A stretch of DNA of 64,000 nt from Theocolax elegans (Eukaryota > Arthropoda > Insecta > Hymenoptera > Cerocephalidae): positions 77,527,986 through 77,591,985 of the forward strand of contig CM047426.1 of NCBI GenBank assembly GCA_026168455.1, read 5' to 3'. Positions 35,094 through 46,830 of the stretch are shown here, piece by piece. Numbering within the stretch: the stretch's first letter is position 1; every line of letters begins with the position of its first letter. The notes under the pieces are model-generated. The model had not been told where the DNA came from. It saw nothing but the letters and a program-made list of their open reading frames with translations, and made no database searches. Position numbers and translations under genes: made by a program.

Positions 35094-35460
35094 TGTATTT
35101 ACTTTTCATTATTATAAATCTAAGAAATTAGACTAATATTTGTACTATAGGAAGTAAAGTTTATATATTCTTATAAATCAATATTTGAATCTAATTTCAA
35201 TTCTAACAAATTGACAAGTAAACAATTCACTGAATAACAAACCACTGGGTAGTTCTAATTAAACACATATATATATATACATATACGTATACCCCAGAAT
35301 TACCCAGTGTTTTGTTAATCAGTGAATTGTTAGCTTCTCAATTTAAAATTAAAAATTTTAATTGAATTCAAACATTAATTTACAATAATATATTAATTTA
35401 ATTCCTGTAATATAAATATTAATCTAATTTATTAGATCATAAGTAATAAAAAGTAAATAT
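35094..35460. repeat. Interrupted palindrome between the two transposon genes
   Basis: A left arm (35094-35257) and right arm (35294-35460) of about 165 bases are imperfect inverted copies around a 36-base AT-rich loop. Identity is highest near the centre: AACAATTCACTGAATAACAA on the left versus AACAATTCACTGATTAACAA from the right arm read in reverse complement, followed by CACTGGGTA in both. A transcript crossing it would form a long hairpin. It could be an inserted MITE, an old rearrangement of element sequence, or a regulatory hairpin. No clean target duplication is visible. Confidence 0.7.
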
Positions 35461-35638
35461 TTTGTAATATCACAATAAATTGATACTTAACCTATAATAT
35501 AAATTAAAATAATAACCTATAAATTATTGACAGTATAATTAGATACTGAATTTTATATAAAGATTTAAATTTATGTACGTATTTAAAAATTATAATTCTA
35601 GTATTACATTTGATTTATTTGTGTGTATTTTATATAGA

Positions 35639-37279
35639 ATGGCAGATAGTGATGCAGAAAGTGAATCCAGTTCATCTAGTAGTGAAAGTAGATCACATTG
35701 TTCGATGAAGTCAAAATTATATGATTTTATTTTAGTAAAATTTATAAACAAAGGAAGAAAGCGGAAGATTCAAGATATTGACATAGTGCCTTCTAATTGG
35801 ATTAATTTTAGTGACAAGCGAGGTAAACTTGTTACAAAATTTATGAAACAACCTTACTCAGAAGAAGATAAACTTCTTTTACACTCTTTAGTAAAAAATA
35901 AAATTGCACCACCATCCAGTTGGCCAATATTTTCTGTGGAATTGAAAGGACGAGCAAGTAGGTATCATAACTAATTATTTTATTATTTAAATTGTATATG
36001 TTTGTTGTTGTAGATTATTAATTATTTTCTCAATCCAAAATAATTTATTTCTTACAGAAACGTATGAAGAAGGGTTACAAAAACTAACAATATTGCAAAC
36101 AGAAGACAATGCATTTACTCTTGGTTCAGAGGAAAGTGCGTCAGAAATACAGAAGCATTTAACAATTCAATTAAAGCGACAAAAATTTCAAGATGATTCA
36201 GAAAAATTGAAACAAAAACTTTTTGGTGGAAAAAATATAGTGCAAGAATTACCCAAGTGTGACGAACCAAGTGAGATAATTAGTTTATCGTCGAAGCCAC
36301 ATATTTCAATCCCAAAAGATGAACTACTTGATCCGTTATCATCTACAATAACAATACTTTCACCATCGATGCCTTCTACATCACAATCAATATTCTTACC
36401 AGAAACAATGTTTACATCAGCTACGTCCACATCACAAATGTCATGTGATGCTTCTCTAGTAAATCAAGTTAATTTGGAAGCTATAGAAAATGTATCGAAT
36501 AATGACTTCAAATCTGGTAAGTTAAAAGAAATAAACTGCTTATGCCCTCATTACTTATGCTAAATTAATAATAAAATCTTAAATTAATAATTTATAATAT
36601 AATTGTAGATAGCAAAACTATTATAGCGCACTTAATAGACATAAAAAGTGATTTAAAAGAGATCAAAAAAGCACAAGATGAGCAGTCTACATTTTTGCTT
36701 GATAAAAAAATTATCCGTATGAGCAGTGGAAGTCTAGAAAAAAAATATAAAATTGAAATTCCTTTGCCTACTATGGAGGCTTTTGAAGAATTTGAAAACA
36801 AATTGAAATCTGAATTACATTTCAAAAATGACGTGGTAAGTAGAATTTTATGTACATTTTTTCTATTATATATATATATATAATTGAAATTTTAATTTAT
36901 AAAATTTGTGTTTTAGTATATAGAACTGCAAACTAAAATGGATAAGGACTATTCGATAAGCCGAAGCATAACAAATATTTTGAAAAGTTTTTTGACTAAG
37001 CCCTTAGCAATGCAATTTACAGCAACCAGGCTATCATCGGACAAAAGTAAAATTAGATTTAAACCTACAGAACTTTGTCAATTAATGGATGGTATGTTCA
37101 TTCATTTTGCTAACAGTAATCATTATAATCGTTCATTGTCTTTTTATGTATAAGTAATATTTTTAATTACAGTTGTAATAATAAAAAAAAGGAAAGAAAA
37201 ATCAATGGATACGTCACCATCTGATCTGGTTCAAAAGTTAACTGATGTTTTAAGTAATGTAAAAAAGTGGTCAAAATAA
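35639..37279 (+). CDS. Five-exon DUF4806-like accessory protein of the transposon
   Basis: The five exons are 35639-35957, 36058-36516, 36609-36835, 36917-37091 and 37173-37279. All four introns (100, 92, 81 and 81 bp) have GT and AG borders and phases that fit exactly, giving 428 codons without a stop. The ATG at 35639 opens MADSDAESESSSSSS, an acidic Ser-rich head (1-25). A conserved-looking N-terminal module follows (about 50-112: PSNWINF, SSWPIF, then KGRAKTYEEG across the first junction). The middle is Ser/Pro-rich, a short helical segment covers about 265-290, and a DUF4806-like region covers about 308-395 (IPLPTMEAFEEFE, then SITNILKSFLTKPLAMQFT). The C-terminus is basic (IIKKRKEK). 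DUF4806 has no established function; it is common in insect and cnidarian genomes in many copies. Position inside the element suggests a role like TnpA (end binding or regulation), which is inference. Confidence 0.8.
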
Positions 37280-37646
37280 TGTAGTATATACATAGCAGTT
37301 TCTATTTATAATTTTAATAATCTTTTGTATTGTACATTGTAAAAATAATACATTTTTTATATAAAATATTTCTTATATACAGATAATAACTTAAATTTAT
37401 TAATTTTTACTATTCTTTGAATACCTCAAATTTCTTTTATTTCATTTTTTTTACTTAATCGATTTCACAAAGATTAAATGAAGTATTACTTACTTAAATG
37501 CCTAACCTCAAAATCATTCGGTATACCGACATAGGGTAATCATACAGCCAACTTACGTCGGCTGTAAACGGGGTGTTTCACTAGAAACTGTTGTATATTC
37601 TGGTCATTCACCATAAAATTGACATGTATTATGGTCAACATCATCA
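37280..37646. other. Right subterminal region of the transposon
   Basis: AT-rich 3' flank of gene 2, then a short palindrome CAGCCAACTTACGTCGGCTG near 37549-37568, TTTCACT at 37576-37582 and inverted TGGTCA at 37601 and 37632. TAACCTCAAA at about 37503 also occurs near the left end at about 32402 in the same orientation. Confidence 0.5.
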
Positions 37647-37663
37647 TTAAAATTCTACCAGGG
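37647..37663 (-). repeat. Right terminal inverted repeat of the transposon
   Basis: TTAAAATTCTACCAGGG on the + strand, the inverted partner of the left end with one mismatch. Followed by TA at 37664-37665. Confidence 0.85.
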
Positions 37664-37839
37664 TACTTGAATTTTTTATTACGACACGTTCACCGAGGAA
37701 TCACGAAAAGAAATTACCCGATTTATACCAGCAAGTACTTAACCAACGAAAATTCTTGTCAGAATTTCCAATTGATTACATTCCACATTAAATCGGACCT
37801 ATTCCTCGAATTCGACATGCATGTGTGTGTGTATAAGTG

Positions 37840-38100
37840 AGCGGGACGCAAATTCATATCGATTACGTGCTTCGGAAACCTTGGCACTTGACTCCATCAA
37901 TCATGTTGGAAGGTATGGCTCGTTTTTGAGTTACGGAGACGAGCGCGACGAATCATGTAATTGCCTGCGCGAAACTTTACCTCTCTCTCTCTGTCTCGCA
38001 CACTCGATCTCGCCCCGTGTCGTTTATAGGCCAGATTATAGTGCCGCGCGTGCAAGAGGGCCGTAATGCATTCGGTGCTTGCGAGTTACCTCGTTCTTGC
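37840..38100. promoter_or_regulatory. CpG-rich patch beside the transposon, candidate regulatory block
   Basis: Contains GAGACGAGCGCGACGAATC, a CTCTCTCTCTCTGTCTC tract and GTGCCGCGCGTGCAAG. The transposon inserted about 175 bases to its left. No coding signal. Confidence 0.25.
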
Positions 38101-39359
38101 ATGCGGATTTTTGGTGAACTAGTGTGCCGAATTTTAATGTTTCTGGATTAATGCTCTTGTTGGGCTATGCACTATTTTTTTTTTTAACTTTTCAAAAACT
38201 TACTTTTGTTATAGTCATAATATTTTACTATGGATTAGTTTAGTATTGTACTTGCAGGACATAATAGTGGAGACTGTATAGTATAACTAAAAGAAAATAA
38301 AAATTTTACGGTGCATTGTGTGTACAACCAACTGATTCTATATTTCCAAATATTTAATACTTTTCATAATTTTTACGACTACATAATAAATATATAAAAT
38401 TTCACTCCAGTTATATAGTTTAGAGAATTCGTACGATTAAAACATAGTATTTAATTTCGAATATGAAAAGTTTAATCCTTTGTATAATATTTTCCGGTAA
38501 ATTTTATTTCGTATAAAGCGGTAAAAGCGCGTGCGAAAATTTATATGTCAACCTATATACACTATTTATGCTGTTGTACAAAAAAGAAAATATGCTTAGT
38601 AAACAAGTAAGTAAAGCAACATAAGTAAAGTGAAAAATGGCATAGTTAACGAGATTTAATTGAGTACAATGAAATGGAATTAAATCTTTTTAGAAATGTA
38701 ACTGTTTTTTACTATGCTCGACATCGTATACATAAACCCAGTTTATCAACGATACACCATACAAGAGACCATGTACACGGAGACAAAGGTTTTACTAAAA
38801 GTTACAATATAATCAAGTAATCGAGAAACAGACTTGATAAATTATAAAAATTACTATTTTTTGTAGGAAAATTTACTACAGATATAATAATAGTTACTAT
38901 ATATATTTAATGAATTTTCCGATAGAAAATAATTTTTATAATTATTTTTTATATTTTTTTTCGATTACTGAAAACATTGTAATTTTGCACACTTGTAACA
39001 TCTCCAGTACTTAGTACAGTATAACTTCTCATTAGGGTCTCTTTAAAATTTTTTTTAAAAACAACGAATAATTTATTGTATCGGCGTCAACACAATCTCA
39101 TACTTAAGTAAAATAATTCCAAATCACAATGATCACTGCTTTATTATCTAGCCTATATGGAATAACATTGAAGCATACTACACTAGTCCGTCAATTAAGC
39201 TACCATAAATTGGTAAGAATATCAAAGCACAACAAATTTTCTATTCAAATCTGAAAGGTTACACCAAAAAGCAACACAAAATATGACCAACATTTATAAC
39301 AATCCCAATAAAAGCAAAAACGAATCACCATCGATAGTTGTTCGTGTCCCATAAATCTT

Positions 39360-39490
39360 AGTTCGCATTAGTGCGCCTTAGCGTCGGTCTCGCGCGTCCT
39401 AATTGAATTCCGTGCGCGGAAATGTCGACGTCAATCGATGCACGACCCCTCGTTAATGTTAGAAAATCGCGCTTCGTTTAAAACTACTCG
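39360..39490. promoter_or_regulatory. CpG-rich patch, candidate regulatory block
   Basis: Dense CpGs and palindromes (CGTGCGCGG, GTCGACGTCAATCGAT) inside AT-rich DNA. Confidence 0.25.
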
Positions 39491-42400
39491 GCGATAATCG
39501 TATTCAGTTGGTGTAAATTTTTTATTTCGAATTGCGAATGATCGTGAGAGTCCGATGGGTTTACGAAAATTTTGAATTTATTTTGTCGTTTATGTGGCTT
39601 TGAACATGCTAACGCATTTTCTCACATGGTTAACCGTGGAAGACCTCCGTGGTACGTAACTACTTTTAATTACTGGGAAGGATCACGCCGTCGCTATTTA
39701 ATCAAGTTAGTATAGTTAAATCAGCTTGTAACACGATGACATGATAATTATATCCAATATCAAATTTTGTGGAATTAAATTTTACGTTTACGAAGCCCAT
39801 GTATTTTAATGGTGTCGTGTAAAAGTACATGCAAATACCGCGGGAACATTTTAAATTTGTTACGGGAACGAGTTTATATGCGATGCAAGTATTATAAAAA
39901 TTATGTTACATTTTTTTATGAAGATATATGCGCATCAATTGTTGCATAAATAATTTATTTCTGCACATCTATCTTTAAACATCGTGCAATTTTTATATAA
40001 TTAGAAGATGCATCAGTAGGAAAATAAGTTTTGTATTTAAGTTCGAAAAATAATGTTTCCAATTTTCCATTGTCACATATAACTATTGTAGGAGTGAACT
40101 ATATAGCGATTGTAGTATATTGTAATAATACTCTGTACTATCGTTATTGTGTCTAGAACGTTTTCTTTCAGAACGATTCAATCGCAGCTTTCTCGATTGA
40201 CTTTTTCGTACCGCAATGCGATTTCGCTTGCAAAAAAGATCTCGAATCTACCTCGCGGTGTGTTGCCATGTTCTGAAAAACGTGGAATTGCATTTGCTTG
40301 GGAATTGTCAGGCGAATGAAGCATGAGAATCAATTTTTTTATTTGAATCCCGAAACGAGTAGATGCAAATATGTTTAATTTACTGTAAGATCTTGATAAA
40401 ATATTATATTATTTCTCATAATTAATATTAGTTACGTATAATGTAAATAAATGAATAATAAATTATCGTTTTCTAAATAAATAGCATATCATGCTTTTTT
40501 ATTGAAATGAAAAATAATATTATTTTCTAAAAACGTATAAATGCACTTTAAATATAAAACAAACAAAAATTATATGTAATGAAAGAGATAAATCAGTTAT
40601 GCTCTCTCACACACTAGTATTCTTATACAATTGTTATGAAATTTAAAAGTAAATTTCTTACGCTAATTACTAGTATCGTAGGTTTAATCTAACACGACAG
40701 AACTCGATTAGAAGCACGACTGCACAATATACAAGTAGTAGTAGGGTAGTATTTTTTAATGCATATTTATCTAATATCCTCAGATATTAAAAATATTACA
40801 ATTGTAAAAGGTTAATAAAAAAGGTATCGATAAACAATTATCTACAATAATAAATATTTAAAGTGAAAGAAATATTTGTAGAATTGACATTTCTTAACTC
40901 TTAAAAATTGATGAGTTAAATAAGAGTAATTGAACTTTTTTTAAGGTATGTTCATACATAAATTGAAAATCCGTAGAATCTAATGAAAATTATTTTAGAT
41001 TATTAATTAATACGTAATACATCCCTAGAAAAATTTTGAGAATGGTTGCCAACCAAATAAAAGAGTAAAACATGCTCAAAATCGAATTTTTCACGCAGCT
41101 CTTATGGAAAAGTAATGGTTTCTCACCGGAAGTGATATTATTGCTCTGTCATGCAATTCACAGATTTTAACAAAAAAATAAAGGTTAAAAGTTTAAATTT
41201 TAAAGTTTTTAATGATACATCGAAATGTATGTCTTGCCGAACAGCTCAAAAAGATATGTAGCGATAAAATGGAGATGATCCGTGCATGCAGGTTATACTG
41301 AGCACTTGATTCAGATGCGTGTGCACGTACATAATAATATTATTATTATAAAATATTTTATTATCCTTGATAAATAATTGTTAATTAACATGAAATATTT
41401 CTATAGTACCTTAAGTATACATTTCCAATTAAATGTAGAAATTTAAAACGTAAAATCAATTTACTTCTAATTAGTTAACAACTAAAACTTAACATTACAG
41501 AAATATATTAAAAAATTCCTTTTTCTCAGTGTAGACGCACAATTTTGCACCAACATCAAATATTGAAATATTTTTCTTACATTATCTCGACGCCACAAAA
41601 ATAAATCTATTCACTGTTGCAAATCATGATGATCCTTGACAAAATCCATGTAACAAACCAATCTACTTGGCCCAATACGCAAAGCAAGTTTATCGCGCGT
41701 AAGACGAAGAAGGAGGTAAGGAAGGAGTAAACCCGAAGTGTATAAAGTTTTACGACAACGCGACTTCAAAGTTCGATCCTAAAAAACTCAAAAGGTGGGA
41801 AGAGAATCGCGCTTCGAAGTTTATGTATGGAGCCGCTTTCTCTCCTCGGATGTTGATGTTTTGCGCGGTTGTAAAAACCTGCGGTTTTTTTTATAGCTGA
41901 TCGTTAACGTCGATGATATTTTGGATGGGAATTTAGTTAGATTCTTGGAAGTTTCTAGTCTTTTTTCTAGCAATTGGATATCGCTTACTTGAAAAACTTG
42001 GAATAGTAGTCAAGTATCGGCAAATGAACGAACTGGCAAAATGATCAACGAGGAAAAATGAGATTTAACACATTTTCATAAACAGAAGATACATAACACT
42101 TATATGTTAAGAAAAATATTTTAAAGTAACAAAAAATAATACATTTCATTTTCTACATCTTCTACAATTTTTCTAAAAATATTAACAAAAATAATGTTTC
42201 CTAAAACTTGTGCTAATCTTTACACAGAATATTAATTCTACTTGTTGGTGAACTGGTTATTAATTAATTATGTATTGCATAGAAAGTTATTGATAAAAAT
42301 TCCATTGAATGAAGCGATTAAAAGCAAAGATAAAATGAAGAAACAGCAATCTTCGTTTGTACAAAATTTAAGCTGATATCGACAATTATAGTCTTTGTAA

Positions 42401-45400
42401 CCAATCTTAAATTATTATAACCGTTATATAAATAGCTACATATGCATTTGCGGTGGATGTATATAAATATATATATACATATATATATAGTACTCCAATA
42501 TCCTGGTGCTGATCCAAGTATATACGACGATGTATATATGGATAATATACACTTGGAGAGTTTCTCATTAGTCTGGAGGTGTCGAAATGACTGACCCGTA
42601 TATATATGTGTATATACTGTCGGGTGTCTGAAATCAAATCGTTATCGGTTCAGATACTGGGCGTACGTCAAGAGGGAGAGAATTCATTAAGGTTCCGGGT
42701 CCTCTATATGTATGCTGATCTTGAGAAGAGTCAATGCTCCTATAAATGTCAATTCAAGGGGTTATCGCACACCCGTCAAGGTTTATATTCTATTCATAGT
42801 AGTGAATCAATAATACAGAACGTTTGTGTGTGCACATTTTCAGTAATTTAGGGAAAAAGGTAATTTAACTCTCATGATGCGACTGTTTAATTGATTTATG
42901 AGATTCATAATACTTTCAGGTTTTGATAATTAAGATGCATTTTATTTTGGAAATAAATTTATTTTTAACTCTTACTTCAGTTTTTTCCTAGTTATTAATT
43001 TCATATTCATGCTTTCAAGTTTAAGTAAAAGTTTAGAATCCGTTCGATACAAATAGTATTCAATTTTTTGTTTTTTTTTTTATTTTTATAGATAGGTTAT
43101 AATTTAGTTACCAACTTGTGAGCAGTAAATCTGTTTTAGTACAAAGTCATTTTTGTATTTGAAAATAAATTAAGTTTCGCAACGACATGTTTGTATAATA
43201 ATAATCAAATTTAATTAGACGATATTACATTAATGATTACTTTGTATATTGATTTAAGTTGTAATCAATTGATTACGTTGATAATTGTATGCTTAATATT
43301 AAACAGTATATATTTCAAATTAATTAGATTGCTTATCATTCCAAAGTACACGAGTTTAAACTCATCTAATTTAGTGGCTCTAAATGTGTACATGTATTTA
43401 TAAAAGAATAATTATGTATTAATACCTATCAAAAATTTCTTTACTTATTAGTTTAATGAATATGAAACTATAAAACGTAATTTCGAGTCTCCCTTTTTCC
43501 GTATATATGCTTCAATTTTCCGATCGATTAGGACCCTTACCACCCGAAGCGAATGACACGTTCCTATTCCATGCAATGCTACCTCAGTCTTTGCCGTCCA
43601 TTTATTCTTTCCATTTTCTCTCCATACCTACTGACAAGTTTTCATCGCATTGACCGAGGATGCATTCTGTTGTTATATATCGATTTCTCGCCTAGCACCA
43701 CAACTTTCCCAGGGATTGAATTTTTTTTTCTTTTTTACGATTAAAAGTTTAATTGAGTACCCTATCCTTTGCTTAATCACGATTTGGGATAGCCAACTTC
43801 AAACCTTTTTGAAAAACTTTTTCCTCTACAATTTACAGTAAATTAAAAGTTATAAACAAAGCAGAATAAAAAAATATTTTCCATTTTTTACACAAAAAGT
43901 TTATTATTTATAATTTAAAAACTGCATGCAGGTTGCATCCATTGCAGTGGTATAGTGATATATACGTAATAAAACCGATTAGTATGTAACTAAATAATTA
44001 TTAAAATATTGTAAAGATTGATTTAACGAAACATATCATAAATATACTAAAGCTTAAAAGTTTATTATGTATCATCTAAAATGCACAGTCATTGAAACTA
44101 TTTTTTGTAAACAAGTAGTATATGCAAACGTTGTTGAGCGTGTACGACACAAATTCACAGCAGCCACATTTGGTTCTGCTTCCATAATTCGCTATTGATT
44201 TGATGAATGAACGAACGCACGCACCTGCTCAGCAATCATTTGCTTGATGACGCCCAACAAATAAAATGTAATGACGGGTGATTCGTCGAATACGATTTTT
44301 TACCAGTTGAAAATCAATTTCTTGTTTTCGTACATCAGTTGATTAGATATCAAAATTAACACTACACTTAATTTTCTATAACCCACTGTATGTTATTAGT
44401 TAATTTTTTAACTAGTCGTTAAACTATACAATGATAAATCATTTTAATTATAATCTTCATTTAACTATTAAACGTGAAAACTCATTAAACTTTTTAGTAA
44501 CAGTAGAAGAGTAGGTGTTTAATCAATCTTAGTCTCATTGTCTCACGCGACTATAATGAAATATTTTTTAATTACAGTTTCATTTATTTAATCAAGAAAA
44601 TTAATATTCACGCTAAATCTTATTTTGATGATCGGTATTAATACATATTAAATATTTCTCAGTTAGCAATATATATTATTCTTATTTGCGCGTTTGGAAA
44701 TACCAATTGATCTGATGCAAAGTTCCGTTTATTTAATTTTGCGTGGGCGAATTTGAAGATTTCATGATGGATGTCTATTTAGGAAAAAGTGATTGCTAAT
44801 GGTAGCGGCGCAGCTAACCTGAAACCTGTTCGTACGAGTTTGTACTTAAGTAATATTTGGATGGATGTTTATAGGGGGAACAAAATTATCACATTTCACT
44901 GAAGGGGAATTTTCTTTGGATTTAGAAAATTGATGTATCGTTGAATTGGATTTTCATTGAATTCGTAATATTTATTCGCATATGTTTCAGCGGGATGGAT
45001 TTGCTGATGGTAATAAATATTTTAAAAATGTTTATATTCATGAGCAGGATCACGATAATAAGATTGCCTAATTTTTCCTTCACATACACATAGATATTTA
45101 AGAAGTTAAATGCTGTTAATAAAATAACGTACCGTCAAGTCTCGCCATTCCTTAATCAGCGAGCAATTCAAGTGTGTTTTTTACAACAGGTCTAGAGAGG
45201 CAGTTTCGTGATGCTTAAACTGCATCCCACTAAAAAAACATTGCCGGTACTTTCGTGAGACTTTAATTAAAGGCGCGCACGAATCTCCAAGGTTCGAGGC
45301 AAATGTGCTCGGAAAGGAAAAACTACACGGTATTTTGGTAAATTTAGTTTGCATGCTGAAAATCATGAAAATTAAGAATGGTTATGTTTTCTTGAATATT

Positions 45401-46000
45401 TAGGATAATTAGTTATTTGACGGTTTCGTAATAATCGAAAGCGAGAGAAAAAGAAGGTTAGAAATATACGGTACTTGGTAAAAACGAATTGTAAAAAGAA
45501 CTTATAGTAAACGACGATTCAGACCATGTTTAAAAATTTTGTCATACTTTTTGTGACTTTATTTATTTTTAAAGAAGTTCCATTAATATTTATTGAACGT
45601 TTTAACAATACATAATATCGCTATAACATCGCATTAATTTTAAATTATCCGGAATCACGCGAGTTAATTATTTAGCATTATATTTTAATGGATATACTGT
45701 AGAACTTAGTGAACACGATTAAATCGCGAATTACGTAGTGATATTAATTACGATTATTGACCAGTGAATTTTCAAAATCACTTTGTATAAAAGTGTTATC
45801 AATTATGTACCAGCATATAATATTAAATAAATAATAATTCATTTTATTCAGTTTATCTGAATTTATTGCATTTGTATACATACATATTTATTCGAAGAGT
45901 ATCTTTGTCGTTCTAAAGTAAAAATTTAAAAATACATTCGCATAAATTATAATAATATTACCGCAAATTTTGAATCTTTATATAATCCGTCAGTAGGTCG
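42401..46000. other. AT-rich noncoding stretch with (TA)n tracts
   Basis: Short (TA)n runs at about 42463-42488 and 42598-42616. CpG-bearing patches at about 43500-43700 and 44140-44290. Frames of 60-81 codons (42407-42637, 42606-42851, 43553-43744) follow simple repeats or pyrimidine-rich DNA and carry no motifs. Confidence 0.45.
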
Positions 46001-46830
46001 GTATAATATCGAAGAACGCGTTGTCTTGTTAAGCGAGACTTTACTGCTATATCGATTACCGAGGCTGACGCCTGATGTGAACGGCTGTCACTACTTATTC
46101 GGTTCCACCAACGTCTGTTTCTACTTAGTTTCCTGATTCATCGCAGTAAGCATAAAACGCGCACATTTTCTCATTGAAAAAAGTTATATTCTATGTAGAT
46201 TTGATTCTAAAATACGTAAATGCTTGTATTAATCTTTTTATTAACCATTACAACAGCCTACCAAAGTTATTACGTGTTTACTATAAAAAAGAAATATATT
46301 TTAAAATGTTTTTAATTTTATGTAAAGTAGCATATTTCATATAAATAACCAATTGTTTTAATAAAATATATCTCTTCATTTAATTTGTCAACTAATTACT
46401 ACTCGATCAGTTTGAATAAAAAATATTTTTGTGGAACAAACAAAAGTTTGAATAACATTGTAACGATCGAGATCGTTAAGACAATTTCCAAGTTACCCCC
46501 GATATTTTGACAAAGGCTAACAAAAAAAACGGATCCGAGAACGCCTGAGCGAGCCGATCAAAAACTTTCCGGATGCATCAGTCAAAGGTAAGGCGATCTC
46601 GCCAAGAGGCACTGGGCAAAAAAGGCACATTAGCGATCCTACCACAAAAAGGGAGGCTTCTTTTCTCGCGGGAGATTGATGGAGACGAGCTACGACTCGA
46701 TCAACGAATGCTTGGTCATTAGAAATCCGATACCTATTCTCTCGCAATACCGCATCTTCGAGTTACAAAGATGTGCCTTGAAAATTGATACCCCTCTGAA
46801 CTCATGTGAACCGGGTGCGTGAAATTTGGT
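46001..46830. promoter_or_regulatory. Two CpG-bearing patches, candidate regulatory blocks
   Basis: Patches at about 46000-46160 and 46520-46820 are separated by AT-rich DNA. The second contains AAAGGTAAGGCG (a possible donor on the + strand) and a 76-aa minus-strand frame (46517-46747) without recognisable domains. I do not call a gene. Confidence 0.2.

Larger units (their letters stand above)
32279..37663 (+). mobile_element. Complete autonomous two-gene DNA transposon, En/Spm-CACTA-like transposase
   Basis: The 5385-bp element starts CCCTGGTAGAAATTTAA. Its right end, reverse-complemented, is CCCTGGTAGAATTTTAA (16/17). TA lies immediately outside both ends (32277-32278, 37664-37665) and looks like the target duplication. 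Because the next bases are also symmetric (GTA and TAC), the exact terminus could be shifted outward by a few bases. Inside are two + strand genes: a Tnp2/DUF4218-like transposase and a five-exon DUF4806-like protein. TGACCA motifs lie at 32325-32330 and 32338-32343, and TGGTCA at 37601-37606 and 37632-37637. Since TIRs and both reading frames are intact, I infer a recent insertion. Classic CACTA elements begin with CACTA/CACTG and duplicate 3 bp, so this is a relative rather than a classic member. Confidence 0.85.
37666..42400. other. AT-rich noncoding stretch with CpG patches
   Basis: No gene supported. Patches of higher CpG lie at about 37840-38100 (with a CT-rich tract near 37980), 39360-39490, 40150-40310 and 41680-41890. 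These are candidates for regulatory elements by composition only. Chance short frames such as 37821-38066 lie on these patches. Confidence 0.45.

Noticed and set aside
36093..36563. 156-aa frame as a free-standing gene
   Set aside because: It starts at a non-ATG codon and runs past a strong GTAAGT donor at 36517; it is exon 2 of the spliced DUF4806-like gene.
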